Assembly: GCF_018531495.1 (NCBI RefSeq)
Contig: NZ_JAHDTI010000004.1
Location: forward strand, 496,001 to 560,000
Direction of reading: 5' to 3'
DNA length: 64,000 bases
Source of the DNA: Nonomuraea sediminis
Lineage (GTDB): Bacteria; Actinomycetota; Actinomycetes; Streptosporangiales; Streptosporangiaceae
Of the stretch, positions 32,995 to 42,103 are shown in pieces. The notes beneath the pieces were generated by a model. The model was not told the origin of the DNA and ran no database searches. It worked only from the letters and a program-made list of their open reading frames with translations. The number at the start of each line of letters is the position of its first letter. Position 1 is the first letter of the stretch. A program made the translations under genes and the position numbers.

Positions 32995-35229
32995 ATGCTG
33001 GATGAGTCGTCCTTACTGCAGGCCTGTACGGCCGGCCAGGTCATACAGCCACAGGACGGCGAGCAGCTCGTCATCGAGGCCCACCTGTTGCGCGAGCTGT
33101 GCCGGCGGGACCCCGAGGAGCTCGATCCCCGGGGGCTGGCCATCCGGGGAGCCAGGATCGCGGGCGGGCTGGACCTCAGCGGCATGGAGATCCGCTTCCC
33201 CCTGCGGTTCCTGGACTGCACTTTCGACAGCCCCCTCGACCTCGACGGCGCCGAGCTGCACCAGCTGGTTCTCGACGGCTGCACGGTCCCGGGCATCCTG
33301 GCCAACGGGCTGCGGGTGCGCCGGGACCTGGACCTGTCCAGATCGCGGATCAGCGGCGGCCTGTGGACCGCGGCCAGCACTTCCCGCAGCGCGGCGGTGT
33401 GGCTGTGCGAGTCGGAGATCGGCGGGCGGCTGCTCTGCCTGGACACCGTGATCGACGCGGAGATGCGTGCCGTACAGGCTGATCGCATGCGGGTCGGCGG
33501 GACGATCAGGCTCCTGCACGGATTCGAGGCGCGCGGCGGGATGCGGCTGCTCGGCATCGACGTGGGCGGCTCTCTGGACCTGACCGGAGCCCGGCTGACC
33601 CGGCCCGACCGCGGGCTGGCGCTGGACCTGGGCGACGCGCGCATCGGCGGCAGCGTGTTCATCATCGACGACCAGACGGGCCGCCGCCCGCTCATCCGCG
33701 GCCGCATCGACCTGGGGAACGCCCGGGTGTCCGGCCAGTTCCTGGTCCGCAACGCGGATGTCGAGCCCACCGAGGCGGTCAAGGGCGTCGGCTACGCGAG
33801 CCTGCGCCGCACGGGGACCGCGATCAGCGCGCCGGGGCTGTTCGTGGGCGGGAACCTCAGCATCGAGGGCGAGTGCCGCGTCGCCGGCGGGGTGGACCTG
33901 TCCATGGGCTCCTTCAGCGTCATCCACGTTCACCAGGGATGCGCGTTCCAGGTGGACGGCGGGCGGGCCCTCGACCTGACGAACGCCGAACTGCGCTCCA
34001 GCCTCATCCTCGAGGAGGGAGTGGCGGTCCGCGGCACGCTGCGGCTGGCGGGCGCGCACATCAAGGGAGACCTCACGCTTCGCGGAACCCGGTGGAGCGG
34101 GCCTGAGGAGGGCTCGCTCATCGCCGCGCAGGGCGCGATCGTCGACAGCAACGTCAACATCCAGGACCTGGAGGCGGCCGGCGGCAGGATCAGGTTCCGC
34201 TCGGCGACGATCGGCGGCAACCTGGACGCCCAGGGCGCCCGGGTCGAGAATCCGGGCGGCGACGCGCTCTCGCTGGAGCGGTCGGTGGTCAGAGGGTCGA
34301 TCGTGCTCTCCGGCGGCTTCAGCGGCCGCGTATCGCTGAACCGGTGCACCGTGGAAGGGCGGCTCGACTGCAAGGACGGCGGCTTCGGCGGCGAGCTCGA
34401 GGCAGGGCACGCCACCGCGCGCGGCGGCATGGACCTGCGCTGGGCCGAGGCTCCCGAATCGGTGGACCTGACGGGCGCGTTCACCACCGTGCTCACCGAC
34501 GACCCGGCCACGTGGCCGCGCCGCTCGGCGATCGCCGGGTTCGTGTACGACCGTTACCACGGGTCCTGGGCCTGGCGGGAGCGCCGTGACTGGCTGGCGG
34601 CCATGGTTCCCTTCGACGCCGGGCCGTACGAGCAGGCGGCCAGGGTGTTCCGCCAGCACGGCCGTCCCGCCGAGGCCGAGCGGCTGCTCATCGAGCAGCG
34701 CAGACGCGCCAGGAAGGAGCGGCCGCCGGGCCGGTCGGCGCGCCGGCTGCTGCGCGACCTGCGCGACACCCTCTACGGGCTCACCGTCGGGTACGGCTAC
34801 CGCCCCGGCCGCGCGCTGTGGCTGCTCGGAGCCCTGCTGGTCCTGGTCGGCATCATGATGCACCTGTCCCCCGTGCAGCAGACGTTGCGGGCCACCGATC
34901 CGCGCGGCAACGTCTACGCGGTCGACGGGCGTCTGGTCACCGTGGACGAGCCGGCAGCGGGGCCGGATTCCACCGCGACCGCCACGCGGCTCGCCACCCG
35001 CCCAGGCCCCTGCGGCGACGGGCAGGTCCGCTGCTTCGACCCGGTCTTCTACACGGTGGACACCGTCATCCCGCTGATGTCCCTGGGCCAGCGCGCCACG
35101 TGGTATCCCGAGGCGGGCACGGCGGGAGGGAGACTCGTCTCCACACTGCTGAACCTGGCCGGCATGCTGGGCTGGCTGCTGTCGACCGTCGTCGTGCTGT
35201 CCTTCGCCCGCCTGGCCAGACCGGCGTAG
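32995..35229 (+). CDS. Large beta-helix-like repeat protein with C-terminal membrane segments
   Basis: 744 residues, no signal peptide. Residues about 40-490 are a long series of short repeats with the pattern 'L-x-L-x-G-x-x-I-x-G-x-L-x-L' ('RIAGGLDLSGMEIRFPLRFL', 'ARIGGSVFI', 'ATIGGNLDAQGARV'), as in pentapeptide-like right-handed beta-helices. Residues 520-600 are charged ('YEQAARVFRQHGRPAEAERL'). Two membrane helices ('ALWLLGALLVLVGIMMHL' near 605-622 and a second near 712-738) flank a segment with 'FDPVFYTVDTVIPLMSLG', reminiscent of a pore loop. I know similar actinomycete proteins labelled loosely as membrane-associated; the role is unknown. Confidence 0.7.
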   Translation: MLDESSLLQACTAGQVIQPQDGEQLVIEAHLLRELCRRDPEELDPRGLAIRGARIAGGLDLSGMEIRFPLRFLDCTFDSPLDLDGAELHQLVLDGCTVPGILANGLRVRRDLDLSRSRISGGLWTAASTSRSAAVWLCESEIGGRLLCLDTVIDAEMRAVQADRMRVGGTIRLLHGFEARGGMRLLGIDVGGSLDLTGARLTRPDRGLALDLGDARIGGSVFIIDDQTGRRPLIRGRIDLGNARVSGQFLVRNADVEPTEAVKGVGYASLRRTGTAISAPGLFVGGNLSIEGECRVAGGVDLSMGSFSVIHVHQGCAFQVDGGRALDLTNAELRSSLILEEGVAVRGTLRLAGAHIKGDLTLRGTRWSGPEEGSLIAAQGAIVDSNVNIQDLEAAGGRIRFRSATIGGNLDAQGARVENPGGDALSLERSVVRGSIVLSGGFSGRVSLNRCTVEGRLDCKDGGFGGELEAGHATARGGMDLRWAEAPESVDLTGAFTTVLTDDPATWPRRSAIAGFVYDRYHGSWAWRERRDWLAAMVPFDAGPYEQAARVFRQHGRPAEAERLLIEQRRRARKERPPGRSARRLLRDLRDTLYGLTVGYGYRPGRALWLLGALLVLVGIMMHLSPVQQTLRATDPRGNVYAVDGRLVTVDEPAAGPDSTATATRLATRPGPCGDGQVRCFDPVFYTVDTVIPLMSLGQRATWYPEAGTAGGRLVSTLLNLAGMLGWLLSTVVVLSFARLARPA

Positions 35230-35253
35230 CCGCTTGTCCGACCGGACGAAACG

Positions 35254-35297
35254 GGCCCCGCCGTCCCATCCTCTTGGACCAGCTACGGGACGGGGCC
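35254..35297. terminator. Hairpin between beta-helix gene and GNAT gene
   Basis: The arms ggccccgccgtccc (35254-35267) and gggacggggcc (35287-35297) can pair over 11 positions with a three-base bulge and a 19-base loop. No U-tract follows, so it would be an intrinsic-type hairpin without tail or an attenuator. It is placed just after the stop at 35229 and before the GNAT start at 35308. Confidence 0.4.
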
Positions 35298-35307
35298 GGC
35301 TGAAACC

Positions 35308-36189
35308 ATGGCCGGCGTGACTGATCTCATCCGCGACCGTCGCGAGTCGCCGCCCGTCGACGCTGCGTGCGCCGCGGCCGAGGCCGCCGCGCGCACCGCG
35401 GGCGTCGACATCCGCGTCCTGGACAGCGTCAGCGAGCTCGAGGCCGTGCGTCGCCTGTACGAGCGCATCTGGCGCACGGGCGAGAACAACCCTCCTGTGA
35501 CGGCCGACCTGCTGGTGGCGATGACGAAGGCGGGCAGCTACGTGAGCGGCGCCTTCGACGAGGGCGAGTTGGTGGGCGCCTGCTTCGGCTTCTTCTCCCC
35601 GCCCGCGCGCGCGACCCTGCACAGTCACATCGCCGGGGTGCTTGCGCGCACGCAGGGACGCAACGTCGGCTTCGCGCTGAAGCTGCACCAGCGTGCCTGG
35701 GCGATGCTGCGCGGCGTCAGCGAGGTCGTCTGGACGTACGACCCGTTGATACGGCGCAACGCGTACTTCAACCTCGCCAAGCTGGCCGCCGATCCCGTCG
35801 AGTACCTGCCGAACTTCTACGGCCCGATGGACGACGACATCAACCGCAGCGACGACACCGACAGGGTCCTGGTCCGGTGGCGGCTGGAGACGCCCGCCGT
35901 GGAGGCGGCCTGCGTCGGCCTTCCCCGGCAGACCGATGCGGGTGGCGCCGCGGTGGCTTTGGGCGTCTCCGCCGCGGGCGGGCCGGTCGCCGGACGTGCC
36001 GACGCGGGCACGGTGCTCGTCGGCGTGCCTCCCGACATCGAGGCCATGCGGGAGAGCGACCCGGCCTGCGCCGCGGATTGGCGGAAGGCGGTGCGGGACG
36101 TCCTCGGCGAGTTGCTCGCCGGGGGAGCGCGGGTGCGCGGCTTCGACCGCGCGGGCTGGTACGTCGTGGACAAGCAGGAGGCGAAGTGA
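35308..36189 (+). CDS. GNAT family acyltransferase (candidate D-amino acid N-succinyltransferase)
   Basis: 293 residues. The middle part fits a GNAT fold: 'EGELVGACFGFFSP', 'HSHIAGVLARTQGRNVGFAL' (the acyl-CoA pyrophosphate loop), then 'YGPMDDDINRSDDTDRVLVR', a distinctive end pattern of the acyltransferase group that accompanies N-acylamino-acid racemases. Its stop overlaps the GTG of the racemase gene by four bases. Known pathway (Geobacillus): D-amino acid is N-succinylated, racemised, then desuccinylated. That role is inferred here from the pairing. Start ATG 35308 or GTG 35317. Confidence 0.8.
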   Translation: MAGVTDLIRDRRESPPVDAACAAAEAAARTAGVDIRVLDSVSELEAVRRLYERIWRTGENNPPVTADLLVAMTKAGSYVSGAFDEGELVGACFGFFSPPARATLHSHIAGVLARTQGRNVGFALKLHQRAWAMLRGVSEVVWTYDPLIRRNAYFNLAKLAADPVEYLPNFYGPMDDDINRSDDTDRVLVRWRLETPAVEAACVGLPRQTDAGGAAVALGVSAAGGPVAGRADAGTVLVGVPPDIEAMRESDPACAADWRKAVRDVLGELLAGGARVRGFDRAGWYVVDKQEAK

Positions 36190-37295
36190 AACTCACCGGA
36201 GTCGAGATCCGCACCATCGAGCTGCCGCTCGTGTCTCCGTTCCGAACGTCGTTCGGGACGGAGACCGTACGGGAGGCGCTGCTGGTGCGCGTGGTCACCG
36301 ACGAGGCCGAGGGGTGGGGCGAGTGCGGCGCGGGGACGGCGCCGCTGTACTCCTCGGAGTACACGCACGCCTCCGCCGACGTCCTGAGCCGCTACCTGAT
36401 CCCGGCGCTGGCCGAGGTGACGGACCTGAACGCGCATAAGGTCGCCCCTGCTCTGGCGGCGTTCAAGGGCCACCGCATGGCCAAGGCCGCGCTGGAGACG
36501 GCGGTGCTGGACGCGGATCTCCGCGCCCGCGGCGTCTCTTTCGGCCACGCTCTCGGCGCCGTCCGCGACACCGTGCCGTGCGGGGTGTCCGTGGGGATCA
36601 TGGAGTCGATCCCCGCGCTGCTCGACGCGGTCGCCGCCTACCTGGAGGTCGGCTACCTGCGGATCAAGCTGAAGATCGAACCCGGCTGGGACGTCGAGCC
36701 GGTCCGCGCCGTGCGCGAACGGTTCGGCGACATCCTGCTGCAGGTCGACGCCAACACCGCCTACGGGCGCGGCGACGCCCGGCACCTGGCCGGGCTCGAC
36801 CCGTTCGACCTGCTCCTGGTGGAGCAGCCACTGCCGGAGGACGACCTCCTCGGGCACGCGGAGCTCGCCAAGCGGATCGCCACCCCGATCTGCCTCGACG
36901 AATCGATCGTCTCCGCCCGCGCCGCCGCCGACGCGATCGCGCTCGGAGCCTGCCAGATCGTGAACATCAAGCCGGGCCGCGTGGGCGGATACCTCGAGGC
37001 CAGGAGGATCCACGACGTCTGTGCCGCGCACGGCGTCCCGGTCTGGTGCGGCGGCATGCTCGAGACGGGACTGGGCCGCGCCGCCAACGTCGCGCTCGCC
37101 GCGCTGCCCGGGTTCCTGCTGCCCGGCGACACCTCGGCCTCCGACCGCTACTACCGGACCGACATCACGCCGCCGTTCCGCCTCCAGGACGGACACCTCG
37201 CCGTCCCGACCGGGCCGGGGCTCGGCGTCACCCCGATCCCCGACGTGCTGGAAGCCGTCACGGTCACGACGAAATGGGTGCCCGTTAATCCCTAA
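36186..37295 (+). CDS. N-acylamino-acid racemase / o-succinylbenzoate synthase family enzyme
   Basis: 369-residue enolase-superfamily member. Catalytic pieces of the OSBS/NSAR group are all visible: 'RIKLKIEPGWD' (Lys-x-Lys), metal ligands Asp in 'QVDANTAYG', Glu in 'LLVEQPLPED', Asp in 'CLDESI', and the second catalytic Lys in 'VNIKPGRVGG'. Members make o-succinylbenzoate for menaquinone or racemise N-succinyl amino acids, some doing both. There are no other men genes here but a coupled GNAT and D-peptide genes, so racemisation is favoured. GTG 36186 overlaps the GNAT stop. Confidence 0.88.
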   Translation: MKLTGVEIRTIELPLVSPFRTSFGTETVREALLVRVVTDEAEGWGECGAGTAPLYSSEYTHASADVLSRYLIPALAEVTDLNAHKVAPALAAFKGHRMAKAALETAVLDADLRARGVSFGHALGAVRDTVPCGVSVGIMESIPALLDAVAAYLEVGYLRIKLKIEPGWDVEPVRAVRERFGDILLQVDANTAYGRGDARHLAGLDPFDLLLVEQPLPEDDLLGHAELAKRIATPICLDESIVSARAAADAIALGACQIVNIKPGRVGGYLEARRIHDVCAAHGVPVWCGGMLETGLGRAANVALAALPGFLLPGDTSASDRYYRTDITPPFRLQDGHLAVPTGPGLGVTPIPDVLEAVTVTTKWVPVNP

Positions 37296-37303
37296 TGGGG
37301 CTG

Positions 37304-37322
37304 TCCCGTTCGACGAACGGGA
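37304..37322. promoter_or_regulatory. Perfect 9-base inverted repeat upstream of the second PucR gene
   Basis: tcccgttcg-a-cgaacggga, a perfect dyad with a single central base, begins 8 bases after the racemase stop and ends 62 bases before the PucR start at 37385. It could be a regulator-binding site for this PucR-type protein. A short loop of one base makes a transcription terminator unlikely. Confidence 0.5.
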
Positions 37323-37384
37323 TGGCATCATTTCGTCATGGCGACCGAACGAGCACGCACCCGCGCTGAGCTAGCTTCAGGCGT

Positions 37385-39019
37385 GTGCTCGACACCGTGA
37401 CCAGCCTTCCGCGAGCCAGCCTCGGGCGCGTCCTGGAGGAGCTCGGCACCACACTGCTCGACGTCGTCTGCGGCGACGCCGGGCTCGCCGCCGACATCGG
37501 CGGCGTGGTCATCCACGACCCGCTCGACGAGCCCGAACTGCCGGACAACGCGCTGGTGCTGGGCGTCGGCCTGCACGATCCCGCCGACATCGCCCAGTTC
37601 GTGACCCGGCTCGGGCAGCGCGGCGCCGTCGGGCTGGTGGTCCGCGCGCCCGTCGTGGCCGACGAACGGCTCGCCACGGCGGCGCGCGAAGCGGGTGTGG
37701 CGGTGCTCTCGTTCGCCCGCGGCGCGTCATGGACGTACCTGGCCGGGATGCTCAGGACGTTGACGGCCGACAGAGACCCCGACGCCCAGATGCTCGGCCG
37801 GATCCGGTCCGGTGACCTCTTCGCCGTCGCCAACGCCATCGCCGCGCTGCTCGACGCACCCGTCACCATCGAGGACCGCAACTCGCGCCTGCTGGCCTTC
37901 TCCAGCCGGCAGGAGGAGGCGGACCCGTCGCGGGTCCAGACGATCCTCGGCCGGCAGGTCCCGCCGCACTACACCCGCATCCTGGAGGAGCGCGGGGTGT
38001 TCCAGGCGATCTATCGCAGCGACAGGCCCGTCTTCGTGGCGCCGCTGCCCGAGACGGGCGAGCTGCCGCGCGTGGCGATCGCGGTACGGGCGGGGGACGA
38101 GATCCTCGGCACGATCTGGGTGGTCGTCCCCGAGCTCCTGAGCGAGGAACGCAGCCAGGCCCTCTACGAGGCCTCCAAGCTCGTCGCGATGCACATGGTG
38201 TGGCAGCGCGCGGACACCGACATGGAGCGGCGGCTGCGAGCGGAGCTGCTGAACACCGCGCTCGAGAGCGGACCCGGATCGCTGGAGGCGGTGCGCCGGC
38301 TCGGGCTGAAGGACGAGCCCGCGGTCGTCCTCGCGCTCACCGTCGTCGGTTCGACCGAGCATCCCCTGCCGGCCCAGCTCGCCGCCGAACGCAAGCGGCT
38401 CGCCGACGCCTTCGCCATGCACCTGACCGCCGTGCACCCGCGCGCGGCCACGGCGCTGATCGGCGACGTCGCCTACGGCATCCTTCCCCTCCCGCAGAAC
38501 CGGCAGGACGCCGAGGAACGCGCGGTCGTGGTCGCCGGCGAGTTCCTGGCCCGCGTCGGTTCCCGCCTGCGCCCGCTGGTCGGGGTGGGCCCCCTGGCCA
38601 CCGGCAGCTCGGCGCTCGCCCGATCGCGCGCGGGGGCCGAACGGGCGCTGCGCGTCCTGCGGTCAGGGGTCGTCGCCCAGCAGGTGGCCCTCCTGGACGA
38701 CGTCCACGTCGAGGCGCTGGTGCTCGAGCTCGCCGACATCGTCCCGCGCGGGGACATTCCCAGCGGCGCCGTCGCGCGCCTCGTCGTCTACGACAAGGAG
38801 CACCAGAGCAGCCTGATCGAGACGCTGCGCGCCTGGCTCGACGCCTTCGGCGACGTCGCGGTGGCCTCCGCCGCGATGTACGTGCACCCCAACACGTTCC
38901 GGTACCGGCTGCGCCGCGCGGCCGAGGTCGGCCGCATCGACCTCAACGACCCGAGCGCGCGCCTGTCGGCCATGCTGCAACTGCGCCTGATGTCCATCAG
39001 ATCGGCCCCTGACGGCTGA
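37385..39019 (+). CDS. PucR family transcriptional regulator
   Basis: 544-residue paralogue of the PucR protein at 31391-32980. The N-terminal sensing domain contains 'GVVIHDPLDEPELPDNALVL' (typical PucR-N), the middle part 'VANAIAALLDAPVTIEDRNS' a GAF-like region, and the C-terminus 'ASAAMYVHPNTFRYRLRRAA' the helix-turn-helix. The start GTG 37385 is supported by family length. Its 3' end overlaps the prolyl oligopeptidase gene, on the other strand, by 23 bases. Likely regulates the GNAT/racemase pair or the oligopeptidase/importer operon. Confidence 0.88.
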   Translation: MLDTVTSLPRASLGRVLEELGTTLLDVVCGDAGLAADIGGVVIHDPLDEPELPDNALVLGVGLHDPADIAQFVTRLGQRGAVGLVVRAPVVADERLATAAREAGVAVLSFARGASWTYLAGMLRTLTADRDPDAQMLGRIRSGDLFAVANAIAALLDAPVTIEDRNSRLLAFSSRQEEADPSRVQTILGRQVPPHYTRILEERGVFQAIYRSDRPVFVAPLPETGELPRVAIAVRAGDEILGTIWVVVPELLSEERSQALYEASKLVAMHMVWQRADTDMERRLRAELLNTALESGPGSLEAVRRLGLKDEPAVVLALTVVGSTEHPLPAQLAAERKRLADAFAMHLTAVHPRAATALIGDVAYGILPLPQNRQDAEERAVVVAGEFLARVGSRLRPLVGVGPLATGSSALARSRAGAERALRVLRSGVVAQQVALLDDVHVEALVLELADIVPRGDIPSGAVARLVVYDKEHQSSLIETLRAWLDAFGDVAVASAAMYVHPNTFRYRLRRAAEVGRIDLNDPSARLSAMLQLRLMSIRSAPDG

Positions 39020-41015
39020 GATCGAGCATCCTGACCAGGAACGCCAGCCATTCGGTGTCCTGCGCGACCGCGACGTCGTGGGAGGTCGCCGCGCCGTGCC
39101 CGGCGTTGTCGAAGACGTGCACCAGGATCGGCGCCTCTCCTTCCTGCGCGGCCTGCATCCGCGCGGCGAACTTGCGCGCGTGCCAGGGGCGACACCGCGG
39201 ATCGGTCGCCCCGGCCTGGATGTAGACCGCGGGAAAGATGCCGGGCCTGACCAGCTCGTACGGCGAGAGCCCCAGCAGCCGCCGCACCTGCGCCGGATCG
39301 TCGGGATCCCCCCAGGCCTTGCGGATGACGAAGTCGAGATAGGGGTCACGGGTGCCGCCGACGAGATCAAGCAGAGGCGCCCTCGGCAGTACGGCACGCC
39401 ACAGGTCGGGCCGGGTGGTGACGGCGACCCCGCACATGAGGCCGCCGTCGGACCCGCCCGTCAGCGCGAGCCGGTCGGCGGTCGTGAGGCCCGTGGCGAT
39501 GAGGTGCTCGGCGACCGCGACGAGGTCGGCGTCGCGGACGTGCCGTTTCTCCCGGTGCGCGCCCAGGTACCAGTCCCGGCCGAACTCGCCGCCCCCGCGC
39601 AGGTACGCCTGGACGAGCACGCCGCCGGCGGCGACGAAGGCGGCCAGGTCGGGCTGGTACTGGGGGAGGAGGGGCACGTTGGCCGCGCCGTACGCGGAGA
39701 TCAGCACCGGCGCCGGGCTGCTCCCGGCGGAGCGCACCACGTGGTACGGGATCGGGACACCATCGGGCGCGACGGCCCACCCGGCTTCCAGCTCGGCGTC
39801 GAGGGTGACGGCGGGGACAACCAGCGTCTCGAGCTCACTCTCCCCGGGCCGGTGCCGGTAGACGCCCCAGGAGCTGGTCAGCGTGGAGAAGGTGAAGACG
39901 AAGTCGTCCACGGGAGCGCCGGCGGCCAGGGCGGTGAGCGCGAAGAAGGGAGCGCCCAGCGCCCCCCGGCCGGGGAGGGGGACCTCGCCGGTGGTGGCGC
40001 CCGAGCGGTCGATGATCCGGACCCTGGCGAACGTCTGGTCGAACTCGCTGAGGTACAGGTGCTCGCCGACAGGGGTGAGGGAGCGCAGCACCGTGTCGCC
40101 TTCCGGCACGAGCTCGGTCCAGCCCGCCGGGTCATCGGGATCGGCCGCGTCGAGCGGGATGGCGACCACCCGCCCGCGAGGCGCCGCGACGTCGGTCACG
40201 GCGACGTAGTGGTCGCCGACGATGTGCCCGGCGATCGTCCCCTGGCACTCGGTGACGAAGGGACGCCATGCCGTCCCAGGCTCCGACAGGTCGCGCACCG
40301 CGACGGGGATCGGGCTGCCCACGCGATGGGCGGCGACGGCCCACCGGCCGTCCGTCGACAGCTGGACGAGCGTGTACTCGCGGGAACCCTCCCCGACCGG
40401 GATCGGTTCCACGGCGGTCTTCCCGTGCCGGTGGAGGAACACCGCCTGACGGAACTCCTGCGGTGAGCCGGTGAGGGCGAAGAAGTAGAAGCCGCTGCTG
40501 TCGGGCAGCCACGAGGCGCCCCCCGCCCACGCGCTGTGCAGAACCTGCTCCGGCGCGCCGTCGAGCACCCGCCCCGAGTCGACCTCGACGAGCCGGATGG
40601 TGTTGTGCTCGCTGCCGTCGGTGCAGATGCCCAGGGCCAGGGTGCGGCCGTCCGGCGCCGGTGCCAGCCAGGACAGGAACGCCTCGCCGCCGAACGCGGC
40701 GAGGTCGATCACCGGCCGTCCGTCCCCGTACGGCCGGTCGGCGACGACCACCTGCGACCCCACGGCGCGGAACCAGCGTCCTGCCGCGTGTTTCGGCAGG
40801 GCCGGGCGGGAACCGGCGTCGTAGGCCTCGATCAGGTCCCGGGCGGCCGCCAGGTCCTGATCGCCGATGGCGGCGGTGGCCAGCTCGGCCTGCCGTAGCT
40901 GCCAATCCCGCACCTCAGGGGTCTCCTCCTCCAGCCAGCGGTACGGGTCGGGCACCTGGACGCCCGCGACGTCGGCGATGACCTCGACGGTGCGGGTGGG
41001 CGGGTAAGGGGTCAC
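38997..41015 (-). CDS. Prolyl oligopeptidase family serine peptidase (S9)
   Basis: 672-residue cytoplasmic S9A-like peptidase. The N-terminal 'PPTRTVEVIADVAGVQVPDP' and 'YRWLEEETPEVRDW' start and the seven-bladed propeller region precede the alpha/beta hydrolase domain with the nucleophile Ser522 in 'GGSDGGLMCG', the Asp in 'GATDPRC' and the His in 'DNAGHGAA'. It cleaves short peptides. GTG 41015 overlaps the erythromycin-esterase-like gene stop (GTGA). It is the last gene of a leftward operon with the second peptide importer, so imported peptides are probably its substrate. Confidence 0.92.
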   Translation of the reverse strand: MTPYPPTRTVEVIADVAGVQVPDPYRWLEEETPEVRDWQLRQAELATAAIGDQDLAAARDLIEAYDAGSRPALPKHAAGRWFRAVGSQVVVADRPYGDGRPVIDLAAFGGEAFLSWLAPAPDGRTLALGICTDGSEHNTIRLVEVDSGRVLDGAPEQVLHSAWAGGASWLPDSSGFYFFALTGSPQEFRQAVFLHRHGKTAVEPIPVGEGSREYTLVQLSTDGRWAVAAHRVGSPIPVAVRDLSEPGTAWRPFVTECQGTIAGHIVGDHYVAVTDVAAPRGRVVAIPLDAADPDDPAGWTELVPEGDTVLRSLTPVGEHLYLSEFDQTFARVRIIDRSGATTGEVPLPGRGALGAPFFALTALAAGAPVDDFVFTFSTLTSSWGVYRHRPGESELETLVVPAVTLDAELEAGWAVAPDGVPIPYHVVRSAGSSPAPVLISAYGAANVPLLPQYQPDLAAFVAAGGVLVQAYLRGGGEFGRDWYLGAHREKRHVRDADLVAVAEHLIATGLTTADRLALTGGSDGGLMCGVAVTTRPDLWRAVLPRAPLLDLVGGTRDPYLDFVIRKAWGDPDDPAQVRRLLGLSPYELVRPGIFPAVYIQAGATDPRCRPWHARKFAARMQAAQEGEAPILVHVFDNAGHGAATSHDVAVAQDTEWLAFLVRMLDLSRQGPI

Positions 41016-42103
41016 GCTGACTCCAGTTCGTCGCGGAGGCGCTCGAACGCGCCGGGGACTCGGCTGACCTGCCGGAAGTGGATCAGCGCGTCGTAGGCCG
41101 CGGGGAAGTCGTCGACGAGGTCGAGACCGCCCGCGGCCGCCGTGCCGTCGACGCCGTCGAAGAGCTCGGCGGGCGCGCGGCGGAGGTCGACGAAGGACAC
41201 GGGCTCGTCGAGGCGCTCCAGCCGCGCCTCGATGGAGTTCGGCGCCAGGACCCGCTCCTCGAGCGAGACCTCGCAGTCGAACGGGCGCGGCGACCGCTGC
41301 GTGAAGCGGACCTCGGGGCCTGAGCCGTAGGTCATCCCGATGACCACGAGGTCGTCTCCCAGCGCGGGGGCGAGCAGGCCGCCCAGCATCGGCCTGTCCA
41401 GGAAGGGCGTGCGCCGCACGTGCGCGTTGTGCGCGCTCACGACGACGCGCTCCTCGCGCTCCAGGACCCACCGCACGGTGTCCGCCATGAACACCTCTCT
41501 CGGGTACGGCCCCGCCGGCGGCGTGCCCAGCTCCTCGAGGAAGGCGGCCAACGAGGCCGCGCACCGCCGTACGACCTCGTCCTCGTGCAAGAGCGCACGA
41601 TCGGCCAGCGCGCGGAGCCCCTCGGTCAACCGGGTGCGGTCGGCGGCGGGCATGGCCGCGTAGCGGACCGCCGCCTCCGTCCGGCCGCCCAGGTCGCTCA
41701 GGCGCAGGAGCTCCTCGTCACCCGGCATCCGCTCGAGGATCGCCCGTACGGCAGGCCCAGGAGACGTGGACGAGCCGGGCAGGTCCATCCCGTAGAAGCC
41801 GACCTTCTCCTGGCGCATCCAGCTCAACTGCCGCCACATCGGCTCGCACTCGCCGAACCGGTAGGTGATGCCGTCGCGGGCGACGTCCTCGACCCGCCCA
41901 GGCCCGCCGTGGATCCACGCGTCGACCGCCAGCCCCTCGGCGAAGCCGGACTCCATGACGAAGGCGGTGAACCCGTGCTCACGGACGAGCAACCGGAGCA
42001 GCTCGTCCCTGAACTCGTGGAACTCGGTGATGTTGTGGGCGCCCTCGCCGACGGCCACCACCCTGGCATCGCCGATCATGGACGTCAGCTGTGGAAATAC
42101 CAT
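41012..42103 (-). CDS. Erythromycin esterase-like hydrolase
   Basis: 363-residue protein of the erythromycin esterase (EreA/EreB) family: 'RVVAVGEGAHNITEFHEFRD' holds the Glu and His of the active site, 'ESGFAEGLAVDAWIHG' and 'VSAHNAHVRR' carry further conserved residues. Members hydrolyse macrolide lactones, but most relatives have unknown substrates. ATG 42103 is preceded by ccggaac; it overlaps the binding-protein gene by 19 bases. A later ATG at 42079 would remove the overlap. Co-operonic with a peptide importer, so a cyclic peptide or depsipeptide substrate is conceivable (inference). Confidence 0.85.
   Translation of the reverse strand: MVFPQLTSMIGDARVVAVGEGAHNITEFHEFRDELLRLLVREHGFTAFVMESGFAEGLAVDAWIHGGPGRVEDVARDGITYRFGECEPMWRQLSWMRQEKVGFYGMDLPGSSTSPGPAVRAILERMPGDEELLRLSDLGGRTEAAVRYAAMPAADRTRLTEGLRALADRALLHEDEVVRRCAASLAAFLEELGTPPAGPYPREVFMADTVRWVLEREERVVVSAHNAHVRRTPFLDRPMLGGLLAPALGDDLVVIGMTYGSGPEVRFTQRSPRPFDCEVSLEERVLAPNSIEARLERLDEPVSFVDLRRAPAELFDGVDGTAAAGGLDLVDDFPAAYDALIHFRQVSRVPGAFERLRDELESA

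Noticed and set aside
35254..35297. Rho-independent terminator with high confidence
   Set aside because: Stem is strong but no T-run follows, so it was kept only as a low-confidence hairpin.
33013..35688. 891-codon minus-strand open frame opposite the beta-helix protein
   Set aside because: Composition (Gly/Arg/Ala/Val/Gln-rich, no motifs) is the usual antisense shadow of GC-rich coding DNA; the plus-strand frame has clear repeats and membrane helices.
41016..41564. N-terminal extension of the prolyl oligopeptidase frame
   Set aside because: The region is already covered by the erythromycin-esterase-like gene in another frame; the family start 'TPYPPTRTVEVIAD' fits GTG 41015.
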